Source of the DNA: an uncultured Gemmatimonadota bacterium
GTDB lineage: Bacteria; Gemmatimonadota; Gemmatimonadetes; Longimicrobiales; Longimicrobiaceae
Reading direction: 5' to 3'
Length of the DNA: 38,059 bases
Assembly (NCBI GenBank): GCA_902805735.1
Contig: CADCTW010000195.1
Location: 1-38,059 of the forward strand
Below the pieces are notes generated by a model that worked only from the letters and a program-made list of their open reading frames with translations, was not told where the DNA came from and did no database searches. The translations under genes and the position numbers were made by a program. Numbering within the stretch: position 1 is the first letter of the stretch; the number at the start of each line of letters is the position of its first letter. Shown here in pieces: positions 15,415 through 23,691 of the stretch.

Positions 15415-17355
15415 CTAAAGCAGTTCCAGCCCGATGCGAAAGGTGCGTCCGGGCTGGGGCATGCCGCACTGGTCGAAGACGGCGGCGTCCAGGGCGTTGT
15501 CCAGGGACAGGGTGGCGCGCCAGGCGCGCCAGCTTCGGCGCACGGCCAGGTCCGCGCGGGTGCCGGCGCGCAGGCGCATCTCCGCGCCGAGGTCGGGGTT
15601 GACGCAGTACTGGGCGCCCGTGTGCTGGACTCCGAGACGGCCGCGCAGATCGAGCGGGAGCGGCGCATCCAGCTCCACACCGGCGCGCAGCGAGGGCATG
15701 TGCTCGGGACGGGACGGCTCGCCGCCTTCGCGGCCGACGTGCTGGAGCACCAGGTCGCCCAGGAGCTGCACGCCGCCCAGGGAGCCGCCCAGCAGCAGCT
15801 CGAGGCCCGCGCTGTTCAGCGCGTCGCGGTTCACGCGGCGGAACTTCCGCCCAGGGGTGGCGATGCGCACCACGGCGTCGTGCAGCCGGTGGGCGAAGAC
15901 GGTGGCCTGCGCCTCTGCGCCGGCGCGCCTCCAGGTGGCGCCGGCCTCCGCCGCGTTGAGCCGTTCGGGGCGGAGATCCGGGTTGGGATCGAAGCGGCCC
16001 AGCGCGCCGGAGTACAGCTCGCGCAGGGCGGGGAAGCGCGCGCGGCTGCTGAGCGAGGCGTGGAGCTGAAGGTCCGGCCGCAGGGCCAGGGTGCTCGCCC
16101 CCACGCGCCCTCCCCACGCGGTGAGCGCGCCGAGCGCCGGCTTGCCGCCGGTTCGCGGGGTGTCGGCGCCGTCCAGCGCGGCGCCCACCGTGGCGCGCGT
16201 GGCGGCGGCCCAGCGCCACTCCGCTTCCGTGCCCACGCTCCACAGGCGCTGGCGATAAGCGCTGCCGGCGGTATCCAGCGTCTCCAGGTGGCGCACGTCG
16301 GCGTAGGTGGCGGCGGCGCGCAGCTCGCCCCGCGCCCCCAGCGTGTGCTGGCCGAGTGCGCGCATCGTCCCGGTACGGCCGTCCCCGAGCTCGCGGCCCA
16401 CCACCTCGTCGTACGCGGTGGAAGCAAAGGACTCGATCTCCTGGTGCCCCGCATTGAAGCCCAGGCTGGCCTCCACCTCCCCCGTGCCCCACGCCGTCCG
16501 CCGCCGCCCGGAGCCCGCCGAGAGGGCGGCGACGCCCTGCCACTCGTCCGGGACGCGCCAGAGGCGCGGCTGGTCCAGGTGAAGCTCGGGCGGCACCCCG
16601 CGCTCCGCCCGGAAGCCGGATGCGGAGAGCGAGGCCCAGCCCTGCCCCTCCCAGCGCACCGCGCCAAACGCATTCACCTGGTCCACGTCGGAGTTGGCGC
16701 GCAGGCCGCCGCGCCCCGCGGGGTCGTCCACTCCGCGCGGCAGGGCCAGCCCCTCGCGCGCGCGGAAGCCGGCGCCCGCCCGCGCCACGAAGCGCCCCGC
16801 GGCCTGAGTGGCCGATCCGGCGGCGGCACGATAGCCCGCGGCGTCCCAGCCGGCCGCGGCGCGCAGGCTGTTCTCCTCGCGCCCCGCGCCGCGCCCCACG
16901 TCCACCTCCACCACGCCGCCCAGCACGTTGGGCCCGCCGAGCACGGAGGGAAGCCCGCGCACCAGCGACAGGCTGCGCACGCCGAGCAGGGGGATCACCG
17001 ACGGGTCGGTGCGGTGGTCCCACCCGAGCGAGAGCGGCACCCCGTCCAGAAGCACCGCCACCTGCCGCGACTCCGACCCGCGCACGGAGATCTCCGCCAT
17101 GCCGCGCGAGTTCTGGCGGATGTGCACGAAGGGAAGCTCGCGGAGCGCATCCTCCATCGTGGCGCCGGGCCGCAGGAGGAGGGAGTCGGGGTGCACCACC
17201 ACCCCGCTCGCCCCGCCCGCCGAGCCGGCACGGCGGCCTCCCACCACCAGCCCCTCGATGGCGTGCACGCTGTCGCGCGCCTGGGCGGCGAGCGGCTGGC
17301 GAGGCCACGGCAACGTGGCAAAGAGGCACAGGGAGACGGACAGGAGCTTTCTCAT
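15415..17355 (-). CDS. TonB-dependent outer-membrane receptor
   Basis: A 646-aa protein beginning with a signal peptide (MRKLLSVSLCLFATLPW to about residue 25). The plug domain follows: DALRELPFVHIRQNSRGMAEISVRG, then VAVLLDGVPLSLG and LSLVRGLPSVLGGPNVLGGVVEV. The rest is a beta-barrel with alternating aromatic strands and a LSLDNALDAAVFDQCGMP / GRTFRIGLELL end, as in BtuB/FepA-like receptors. Such receptors import scarce substrates (metal chelates, vitamins, glycans) across the outer membrane using TonB energy. The ligand cannot be read from sequence. The receptor ends 152 bp before the membrane gene on the same strand; the GH6 neighbour makes an oligosaccharide ligand conceivable but unproven. 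Confidence 0.88.
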   Translation of the reverse strand: MRKLLSVSLCLFATLPWPRQPLAAQARDSVHAIEGLVVGGRRAGSAGGASGVVVHPDSLLLRPGATMEDALRELPFVHIRQNSRGMAEISVRGSESRQVAVLLDGVPLSLGWDHRTDPSVIPLLGVRSLSLVRGLPSVLGGPNVLGGVVEVDVGRGAGREENSLRAAAGWDAAGYRAAAGSATQAAGRFVARAGAGFRAREGLALPRGVDDPAGRGGLRANSDVDQVNAFGAVRWEGQGWASLSASGFRAERGVPPELHLDQPRLWRVPDEWQGVAALSAGSGRRRTAWGTGEVEASLGFNAGHQEIESFASTAYDEVVGRELGDGRTGTMRALGQHTLGARGELRAAATYADVRHLETLDTAGSAYRQRLWSVGTEAEWRWAAATRATVGAALDGADTPRTGGKPALGALTAWGGRVGASTLALRPDLQLHASLSSRARFPALRELYSGALGRFDPNPDLRPERLNAAEAGATWRRAGAEAQATVFAHRLHDAVVRIATPGRKFRRVNRDALNSAGLELLLGGSLGGVQLLGDLVLQHVGREGGEPSRPEHMPSLRAGVELDAPLPLDLRGRLGVQHTGAQYCVNPDLGAEMRLRAGTRADLAVRRSWRAWRATLSLDNALDAAVFDQCGMPQPGRTFRIGLELL

Positions 17356-17486
17356 TCGACCGCGGGTTGTGTGTGGGGCCTCGCGGACATTATCGAACCC
17401 GCCCCGGTTCCGTCCAGCCGGGGGCCGGGGTCTCCTCGCACGCCCTTTGCTAAGGCAGCGTGGACAAACCCTGCAAGGAGACGAGG

Positions 17487-18335
17487 ATGACCAGACGGTT
17501 GATGAAGACGTGGACCGCGGGCGGTGTGGCCGCGCTGTTCGCCATGGCCGGGTGCGGCGGCGACGAGGCGCCGGAGAACAACGGCGCCGCCGCGGCCCCC
17601 GCCGGCGGCGTTGCGCCCGCCGCGCAGCCCGCCCCGCCGCCGCAGCCGCCGCAGGAGCTGCGGCTGGAGGTGGACGTGGCGGCCAAGGAAGTGCGCCTGT
17701 TCCGGCGTGACCAGCTGGAGAAGAGCTACGGCATCGCGGTGGGGACCAAGGAATGGCCCACGCAGAACGGCTCGTGGAACGTGACGCAGGTGGTGTGGAA
17801 TCCCGGCTGGACGCCGCCGCCCGACGAGGAGTGGTCCAAGAAGGAAGAGCCCAAGGAGCCGGGCGACCCCGACAACCCGCTCGGCACGGTGCAGATCGTC
17901 TACGATCCGCCGCGCACCATCCACGGCACCAACGAGCCGGAGTCCATCGGCACGGCGGCCAGCCACGGCTCCATCCGCATGCGCAACGCGGAGGCCGAGG
18001 AGCTGGCGCAGACGCTGATGACCGCCGGCGGCGCGCCCAAGGACGCCGCCTGGATCCAGCAGGCCCGCGCCAACCGCAAGGTACGGCAGGAGGTGCAGCT
18101 TCCCAACCCGATCCCCATCCGCGTGATGAACGGCGCGGACAACGCCGACGCGGTGGAGGGCGAGCGCGATGCGGAGGGCACCGCGTCGAAGTCGTCGGGC
18201 GGAAGCACCACGCGCTCCGACACCACGTCGCGCTCGGGCCGCGAGTCGCGGTCCGACACCACGCGCTCCTCGCGGCGGTCGCGCTCCGACACCACCTCGA
18301 CGCGCAGGGCGACGGCGGATAGCGCCCGATCCTGA
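17487..18335 (+). CDS. YkuD-domain (L,D-transpeptidase-like) lipoprotein with Ser at the catalytic Cys position
   Basis: A 282-aa lipoprotein (lipobox ending at Cys23 in AMAGCGG), then an Ala/Pro-rich spacer (34-55). The YkuD domain is at about 58-215: ELRLEVDVAAKEVRLFRR, GIAVGTKEWPTQNG, His146 in TIHGTN, and SHGSIRMRNAEAEEL at 159-173. The family motif is SHGC[IV]R, with Cys attacking the peptidoglycan stem peptide; codon 162 here is TCC (Ser). The fold is intact, so the protein may use Ser, bind peptidoglycan without catalysis, or be inactive. The tail (240-282) is Arg/Ser-rich with three RSDTT repeats. Start ATG 17487 has an aaggagacgagg site. Confidence 0.88.
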   Translation: MTRRLMKTWTAGGVAALFAMAGCGGDEAPENNGAAAAPAGGVAPAAQPAPPPQPPQELRLEVDVAAKEVRLFRRDQLEKSYGIAVGTKEWPTQNGSWNVTQVVWNPGWTPPPDEEWSKKEEPKEPGDPDNPLGTVQIVYDPPRTIHGTNEPESIGTAASHGSIRMRNAEAEELAQTLMTAGGAPKDAAWIQQARANRKVRQEVQLPNPIPIRVMNGADNADAVEGERDAEGTASKSSGGSTTRSDTTSRSGRESRSDTTRSSRRSRSDTTSTRRATADSARS

Positions 18336-18344
18336 ACCGCGGGG

Positions 18345-18408
18345 CTCACACAGAGACACAGAGGCACAGAGATGAGCTTATCTCTGTGCCTCTGTGTCTC
18401 TGTGTGAG
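18345..18408. repeat. Palindromic repeat family 1, perfect full copy
   Basis: Perfect 28-bp inverted arms (18345-18372 and 18381-18408) enclose the 8-nt loop tgagctta. The arms are identical to those at 13731-13794; only the loop differs. Position: between convergent genes, 9 bp after one stop and 7 bp before the other. Confidence 0.92.
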
Positions 18409-18415
18409 GCTGCCG

Positions 18416-21015
18416 TCAGTCCGTTCGCAGCACCACGACCGGGTCGATGCGCCCCGCCCTGCGCGCCGGCCCCAACGCGGCGGCGACGGCGGCCAGCGTC
18501 AGCAGAAGGGCCACGCCCCCGAGCACGCGCGGGTCGGTGGTCGCAAGCCCGAACACGAACGCCTCCAGCAGCCGCCCGCCCGCCCACGCGCCGCCCAGCC
18601 CCAGCGCCACGCCCCCCGCCGCCAGCAGCGCCGCGCGACCCAGCGTGGCCACGTGGATGTGCTTCCCCGTCGCGCCCATCGCCAGCCGGATGCCGATCTC
18701 CCGGCTGCGGCGCGAGACGGAGTACGCCGTCAGTCCGTAGATGCCGAGAGCGGTGATGAAGAGCGCGATCAGCGCGAAGGTGATGCCGCGACGGCATGGA
18801 ACCGCGGGCGCGCCACCGACTCGTGCACCAGCTCGTCCATGGGCCCCAGTTTGTCGATGGGGAGCTGCGGGTCTACGGAGCGAATCGCCTGCCGCAGCGC
18901 CGCCGCCGCCCCGCCGGCGTCCCCCTGGGTGCGGACGAGCACGTTGAGGTACCCCGCGTCGTCCAGCGCGCTGTAGAGCTGCGGAGGGGCAGGCTCGGCC
19001 AGCGACTGCTGGCGCGCGTCCGCGACCACGCCCACGATCTCTCCCCGTGTGTCGCCGTAGTATACGATGGTGCGCCCGATGGGGTCCCTGCCCCCGAAGA
19101 AAGCGCGCGCGAGCGATTCGTTCACCACCACGGGGTTCGCGCCCTCCCCCATGCCGATCCCCCGCCCCCGCAGGAGCGCGATCCCCATGGTGCGGAAGTA
19201 GTCCGGCGTCACGTGGGTGAGCCACGCGACCCGCGCATCCCCCGCAGGCGCCTCGCCGGGCGCCTCCACCGTCCCGAGCGCGCCACCGTGGAACGGGATG
19301 CCGCTGCTGAGCGCCGCCGCCTGCACTCCCGGGAGCGAGCGCGCGCGGGCGCTCACCTCCTCCATGAAGCTCCGCCGCTGCTCCGGCGTCGTGTAGCGAG
19401 TCGTGGAGAGCTGCACGCGCGCCACCGTCACCCGCCCGGGATCGAACCCGAGCTCCACCTTCATCAGGTTGGCGAAGCTGAGGGCGAGGAGCGCGGCGGC
19501 GCTGAGCAGGATCGTCCCCAGCGCCACCTGCATCACCACGAGCCCCTCGCCCACCCGCGCCATCCATCGCCCCGCGCCCGCGCCCGCGCTCCCGTCGCGC
19601 ATCGCCGCCGACAGGTCCTCGCGGGCCGCCACCAGGGCGGGGAAGAGCCCGGCCACCAGCCCCGTGAGGGTGCTCGCGGCGAGCGTGTAGGCCAGCACGC
19701 GCCCGTCCACCGCGATGCGCGCCGTGGCCGGGATCTGGTCGCCCGCCAGCGACACCATCAGCGGCACGCCGCCCACGGCCAGCAGCGTCCCGCACGCCCC
19801 GCTGATCAGCGCCAGGAGCACGGCCTCGGTCACGAGCTGGCGCGCCACCCGCCCGCGGGTGGCGCCCATGGAGATGCGGATGGCGAGCTCGCGGCGCCGC
19901 GTGATCCCCCGCGCCAGCAGCACCGCCGCCACGTTGGCGCAGGCGATGAGGATCACCAGCGCCACGGCGCCCATCAGCAGCACGAGGGGCCTGCGCACGG
20001 GCCCGGTGATCAGCTCCCCGAGCGGCGCCAGGTTCGGCCCCCACTCCGCGAAGTCCGCATGCACCCGCCCGTGGGCCGCGAACCGGGCGTCGATGCGCCC
20101 GCGCGCCTGCCGCGGCGTCACTCCGGGCGCCAGGCGGGCCACCAGCCAGTACCTCCCCTGCACCCGCGCCGCGTCGGCCGGGGCGGAGGGCGGGGGAGCG
20201 GGTTGCCAGAGCTGCGCCCCCGCGGGAAACTCGAAGCCCGGCGGCATCACCCCCACCACCGTGTGCGCGCGGCCGTTCAGCCGCAGCGTCTGCCCCACCA
20301 CCTCCGGCGACCTGGCGAAGCGGGAGCTCCAGAAGCGGTGGCTCAGCACCACCTCCGTCTCGTCGGCCCGCGTGGGGGTGCGCCCCAGCAGCGGCCGCGC
20401 GCCCAGCACGCCGAAGAAGCCGGGCGCCACGCTCCACGCCGTCACCCGCACGGGATCGGCCCCGCCGGTGAGCACGGGCTCGCCGCTCCCATGCAGGTAC
20501 GCCGCGGACTCGAAGGCGCCCGTGGGCGCGAGCGCCAGCTCCACGCTCTGCCGCGACATGGTGCCGCCGAAGGTGGGGTCCGCGCGTTGGGTGAGCGGCG
20601 CCACCTGCACGCTTACCAGCCGCTCCGGCTCCGTGAAGGGGAGCGAGTCCAGCAGCACGCCGGACACGACGCTGAACGCCGTGCTCCCCGCGCCGATGGC
20701 CAGCGCCAGCACCGCCGCGGCCAGCAGGAGACCGGAGCGGCCGGATCGGAAGCTCTTCCACGCGTAGCCCACGTCGCGCGCCGTGCTCTCCAGCGCCCCC
20801 ATCCCTCGGGCGTCGCGCACCTCCTCCTTGACGCGCTCCACCCCGCCAAGGTCCAGCGCCGCCCGCCGCCGCGCGACGGCCGGGTCCATCCCCCGCCGCA
20901 CGTACTCGTCCGCCTGCATGTCCAGGTGGAAGCGCAGCTCCTCCTCCATCTCGCGTTCGTCCCGCGCGCGCTGGAAGAGCGCCCGCACCCGCTCGCGGAT
21001 CTGCGCCAGGAGCAT
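18416..21015 (-). pseudogene. ADOP-type ABC transporter permease (MacB/FtsX), broken by a one-base frameshift
   Basis: Full length would be 866 aa. The N-terminal permease-prefix domain (about 1-85: MLLAQIRERVRALFQRAR, LRFHLDMQADEYVRRGM) is followed by a helix, a MacB periplasmic domain, an FtsX helix bundle (LMGAVALVILIACANVAAVLLARG, RRRELAIRISMGATRGR), a second periplasmic domain, and a second FtsX bundle. The reading frame breaks at about 18785-18790: the first frame runs to 18769 (748 aa), the continuation (ITFALIALFITALGIYGLTAYSVSRRSREIGIRL) is in another frame. Adding one G restores an uninterrupted 867-codon gene. So it is either a recent pseudogene or a sequencing/assembly error. These orphan permeases have no adjacent ATPase. 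The ATG (21015) overlaps the PadR stop as TGATG. Confidence 0.88.
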
Positions 21016-21338
21016 CAAACCGCCCACCCGAGCACCCGGTTGACGGCCGACGACGAGCGCTCCCATTCGGCGCGCTCGCGCTCCAGCTCGCGGCGTCCGG
21101 CGTCGGTGAGCTCGTAGTACGCCGCGCGCCGGTTGTTCTCCGTGGTCCGCCACTCGGAGCGCACCCACCCCTTGCTCTTCATCCGCTGCAGGGCGGGGTA
21201 GAGCGAGCCCTGGTTGACCTGGAACACGTCGCGCGACATCTGCTGGAGCCGCTGCGCGATCCCCCAGCCGTGCATCGGCTCCAGCGACAACGCCTTCAGC
21301 ACCAGCAGCTCCAGCGTCCCCTGCAGCAGCTCCGCCAT
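21015..21338 (-). CDS. PadR-family transcriptional regulator
   Basis: A 107-aa winged-helix repressor: LLQGTLELLVLKALSLEPMHGWGIAQRLQQMSRDVFQVNQGSLYPALQRMKSKGWVRSEWR, then the beta-wing RRAAYYELTDAGRRELERE. The length is typical of the short PadR type. The ribosome site AAGGAGAGGG precedes ATG 21338. The gene overlaps the permease start, so regulator and permease form one operon, the usual arrangement for this regulator-permease pair. It most likely represses its own operon through the palindrome just upstream. Confidence 0.93.
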   Translation of the reverse strand: MAELLQGTLELLVLKALSLEPMHGWGIAQRLQQMSRDVFQVNQGSLYPALQRMKSKGWVRSEWRTTENNRRAAYYELTDAGRRELERERAEWERSSSAVNRVLGWAV

Positions 21339-21357
21339 TCGCCCTCTCCTTTTGTGG

Positions 21358-21389
21358 GTCTACAGGAGGATAATCCCACTTCTGTAGAC
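21358..21389 (-). promoter_or_regulatory. Probable PadR operator overlapping the operon promoter
   Basis: GTCTACAG (21358-21365) and its exact inverse CTGTAGAC (21382-21389) lie 20-51 bp upstream of the padR-like start, with centres 24 bp apart. Between the arms, on the minus strand, is an AT-rich GATTATCC that could serve as a -10 box. A symmetric site over a promoter immediately upstream of the regulator gene is what an autoregulatory operator looks like; binding is inferred. Confidence 0.65.
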
Positions 21390-21402
21390 CGTCAAGAGAA
21401 GG

Positions 21403-21465
21403 CTCACACAGAGACACGGAGGCACAGAGACGACTTCATCTCCGTGCCTCCGTGCCTCCGCGTGG
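21403..21465. repeat. Palindromic repeat family 1, imperfect copy
   Basis: The left arm (21403-21430) matches the family with one substitution. The right arm (21439-21465) has several changes and resembles the half copy at 2283-2302. It lies between the padR promoter and the end of the next minus-strand gene. Confidence 0.82.
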
Positions 21466-21467
21466 CT

Positions 21468-21941
21468 TCAGCCCGAGTGGTCGTGGACGGCGCGCCAGCC
21501 GTCCGCGGTGCGCACCCAGACGAGGGTGAACCACCCGGTCGCGTCAGGCAGGCCGCCGCCGGAAAGGATGAAGCGGCCGGTGCCCAGCGCGGATCCGGGG
21601 CCGAGCGGGCGCACGACCATCTGCTCAAAGCGCAGGTTCTGCTTGGGCTGCCCGCCCTGGAAGAACGTCTGCGTGAACGACTGCTCGATCGCCGCCACCC
21701 CCGGCCGGGGGCCGTTGCGGGTCATGAAGGTGACGGTGTCCACGTAGATCGCGAGGTGCCCCTTGAGGTCGCCGCGGTTCCACGCGTCCGCGGAGGCCTG
21801 CATGGCGGCGCGGATCTGCCCCTCGTCGGCGCTCCAGCTCCGCGGGCCCGGGCCGGACCCGGCTGGCAGCGTCGTCGCGCACCCCCCGGCCGAGAGAGCG
21901 AGGAGGAGGGCCCACATCGGGGTGCGGAAGGTACGTGTCAT
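21468..21941 (-). CDS. SnoaL-like/DUF4440-type lipoprotein
   Basis: A 157-aa lipoprotein: signal MTRTFRTPMWALLLALSAGGC with the acylated Cys at 21. The mature part is a single NTF2/SnoaL-type cone: DEGQIRAAMQASADAWNRGDLKGHLAIYVDTVTFMTRNGPRPGVAAIEQSF, then GTGRFILSGGGLPDATGWFTLVWVRTADGWRAVHDHSG. The AWNRGDL and W.I.HDH-type ending are characteristic of DUF4440/SnoaL_3 proteins, which bind small hydrophobic ligands or act as isomerases. The exact role is unknown. The start ATG 21941 provides the lipoprotein signal; the longer frame reads into a repeat. Confidence 0.85.
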   Translation of the reverse strand: MTRTFRTPMWALLLALSAGGCATTLPAGSGPGPRSWSADEGQIRAAMQASADAWNRGDLKGHLAIYVDTVTFMTRNGPRPGVAAIEQSFTQTFFQGGQPKQNLRFEQMVVRPLGPGSALGTGRFILSGGGLPDATGWFTLVWVRTADGWRAVHDHSG

Positions 21942-22053
21942 GGCTGTCTGTGTGCGGGGATGCGGCACGCGCCGCGGGGGACTGCACTCCACAAGGTACT
22001 CGCGCATCCGCCCGCCGCAAACAGGCGCGGCGCGGACGTGAGGGACACTACGC

Positions 22054-22117
22054 CTCACACAGAGACACAGAGGCACAGAGAAGAACGTGTCTCTGTGCCT
22101 CCGTGTCTCTGTGTGAG
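22054..22117. repeat. Palindromic repeat family 1, near-perfect full copy
   Basis: Arms at 22054-22081 and 22090-22117 (28 nt each) with one mismatch and an 8-nt loop. It lies between two minus-strand genes. The stretch immediately right (ttgtggatctgcgtggattt) is AT-richer and may be part of a further repeat. Confidence 0.88.
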
Positions 22118-22201
22118 ATCAAAACCCTTGTGGATCTGCGTGGATTTAGCCTCCAACGAGATCGCGCGCGAGCCGCTGGCAATCCCACCTCCGCACGCAG
22201 A

Positions 22202-22696
22202 TCACCGCACTTTCTCCACCGAGGTGAGGACGTGCGAGGCGACGGGGTATTCCAGGTACCGGTACCCGGCCCAGCCAGGCACAGTGGCAGGGTCCGGGCC
22301 GGAGAGCGTCACCCCTTGATACCGCGTGGACACGATGAGCGTGTCCCCCACCTTTGGGCCAAGCGCTTCCACCTGGTCCTGCATCTCGTGCGGTCGCCCG
22401 ACGACCAGCCGGTCGACGCTATTGAGCTTCCCGGAATCGAGAAAGCGGACACGGTCCAGGTAGAGCCCCAGTATCGGCTCCCCGCTCTGCTTCTCCGGAT
22501 GGCGAAAGACCGTGCGCACGATCACGCGCTCGGATGAGAGGGACGCGGTGGATGGGGGCGGTCCGTCGTAGATGCCGAGGAGGTCGCGCGCGAGCCCCTT
22601 GCAGCCCGCCACCGCGAACAGGATCGTCGCGGCGGCGCAGACTGCCCAAGTCTGCCTTTCACTCAGAAACGTATAGGCCATGCGAACCACTGTCAT
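22202..22696 (-). CDS. Lipoprotein, first (most downstream) of three tandem paralogues
   Basis: A 164-aa lipoprotein of unknown family. The start MTVVRMAYTFLSERQTW at 22696 overlaps the stop of the upstream paralogue in an ATGA; ATG 22681 is the alternative. Signal peptide to Cys32 (AVAGCKG). The mature protein begins LARDLLGIYDGPPPSTASLSSE and continues with strands RVIVRTVFRH, EPILGLYLDRVRFLD, VDRLVVGRPHEMQ, GDTLIVSTRYQG, PGWAGYRYLEYPVASHVLTSVEKV. It is the most divergent of the three at its C-terminus. Function unknown; the three overlap and form one operon. Confidence 0.8.
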   Translation of the reverse strand: MTVVRMAYTFLSERQTWAVCAAATILFAVAGCKGLARDLLGIYDGPPPSTASLSSERVIVRTVFRHPEKQSGEPILGLYLDRVRFLDSGKLNSVDRLVVGRPHEMQDQVEALGPKVGDTLIVSTRYQGVTLSGPDPATVPGWAGYRYLEYPVASHVLTSVEKVR

Positions 22697-23196
22697 CGGG
22701 GGTACCGCACTTTTTCCACTGAGGTCAGGACGTGCGAGGCGATGGGGTAGTCCTCGTAGCGATACCCCGCCCAGCCGGGCACGGTGGAAGGCCCGGGGCC
22801 TGAGAGCGTCTCCCCATTGTACCGCGTCGACACGACCAGCGTGTCACCGACCGCCAAGCCCAGCGCTTCCACCTGCGCCCGAATTTCGTGGGGCCCTCCG
22901 ACCACCAGCCGGTCCACGCTCTTTAGCCTCCCGGCCTCCAGGAAGCTGACGCGGTCCAGGTACAGCGCTACGATAGGCTCGCCGCTAGCCTTCTCTGGAT
23001 GGCGAACGATCGTGCGCAGGATGACACGTTCGGACGAGAGTGACGCGGTGGAAGGACGCGGCCCATCGTAGATCCCGAGGAGGTCGCGCGCGAGCCCCTT
23101 GCAGCCCGCCACCGCGAATAGGACTGCCGCGGCTGCGGAGATGGCCCAGGTCCGCCTTTCACTCAGAAACGTATAGGCCATGCGAACCACCGTCAT
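22693..23196 (-). CDS. Lipoprotein, middle of three tandem paralogues, mosaic
   Basis: A 167-aa lipoprotein with Cys32 (AVAGCKG) as lipidation site. The N-terminal part, including MTVVRMAYTFLSER and KGLARDLLGIYDGP, is nearly identical in DNA to the downstream copy, while the C-terminal part (GETLSGPGPSTVPGWAGYRY and on to KVRYPR) is nearly identical to the upstream copy. This mosaic pattern points to gene conversion or unequal crossing-over. It overlaps both neighbours by ATGA. Function unknown. Confidence 0.8.
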   Translation of the reverse strand: MTVVRMAYTFLSERRTWAISAAAAVLFAVAGCKGLARDLLGIYDGPRPSTASLSSERVILRTIVRHPEKASGEPIVALYLDRVSFLEAGRLKSVDRLVVGGPHEIRAQVEALGLAVGDTLVVSTRYNGETLSGPGPSTVPGWAGYRYEDYPIASHVLTSVEKVRYPR

Positions 23197-23681
23197 TGGG
23201 GGTACCGCACTTTTTCCACTGAGGTCAGGACGTGCGAGGCGATGGGGTAGTCCTCGTAGCGATACCCCGCCCAGCCGGGAACGGTGGAAGGCCCGGGGCC
23301 TGAGAGCGTCTCCCCATTGTACCGCGTCGACACGACCAGCGTGTCACCGACCGCCAAGCCCAGCGCTTCCACCTGCGACTGGACCTCGCGCGTCCGCCCG
23401 ACTATCAGCCGGTCCACGCTTTTGAGCTTCCCAGCGTCAAGGAAGCTGACGCGGTCAAGGTAGAGCGCCAGTATTGGCTCTCCGCTCGCCTTCTCCGGAT
23501 GCCGGTAGATCGTGCGCAGGATCACGTGCTCGGACGAGAGTGAAGCGGTGGAAGGACGCGGCCCATCGTAAATTCCGAGGAGGTCGCGGGCGAGCCCCTC
23601 GCATCCGCCGGCCGCGAGCAGGAGCACCGCTGCCCCGGTCACGACGCAACGGCGCCGTGCTCGACGAATGATTGGATCCAT
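23193..23681 (-). CDS. Lipoprotein, upstream member of three tandem paralogues
   Basis: A 162-aa lipoprotein starting MDPIIRRARRRCVVTGAAVL, with the acylated Cys at 27 (AAGGCEG). The signal peptide is unrelated to those of the other two copies, but from GLARDLLGIYDGPRPSTASLSSE on it is the same family: EPILALYLDRVSFLDAG, DRLIVGRTREVQSQ, GDTLVVSTRYNGETLSG, GWAGYRYEDYPIASHVLTSVEK. First of the operon, 10 bp after the DUF6973-like gene on the same strand, so all four genes probably share a transcript. Confidence 0.8.
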   Translation of the reverse strand: MDPIIRRARRRCVVTGAAVLLLAAGGCEGLARDLLGIYDGPRPSTASLSSEHVILRTIYRHPEKASGEPILALYLDRVSFLDAGKLKSVDRLIVGRTREVQSQVEALGLAVGDTLVVSTRYNGETLSGPGPSTVPGWAGYRYEDYPIASHVLTSVEKVRYPQ

Positions 23682-23691
23682 GCGGTGTACC

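Noticed and set aside
17310..17340. Family 1 repeat fragment inside the TonB receptor signal peptide
   Set aside because: The resemblance is limited to about 15 nt and the signal peptide is normal in itself.
18796..21117. Plus-strand open frame over the permease
   Set aside because: Arg/His-rich shadow; the permease reading on the minus strand is convincing despite the frameshift.
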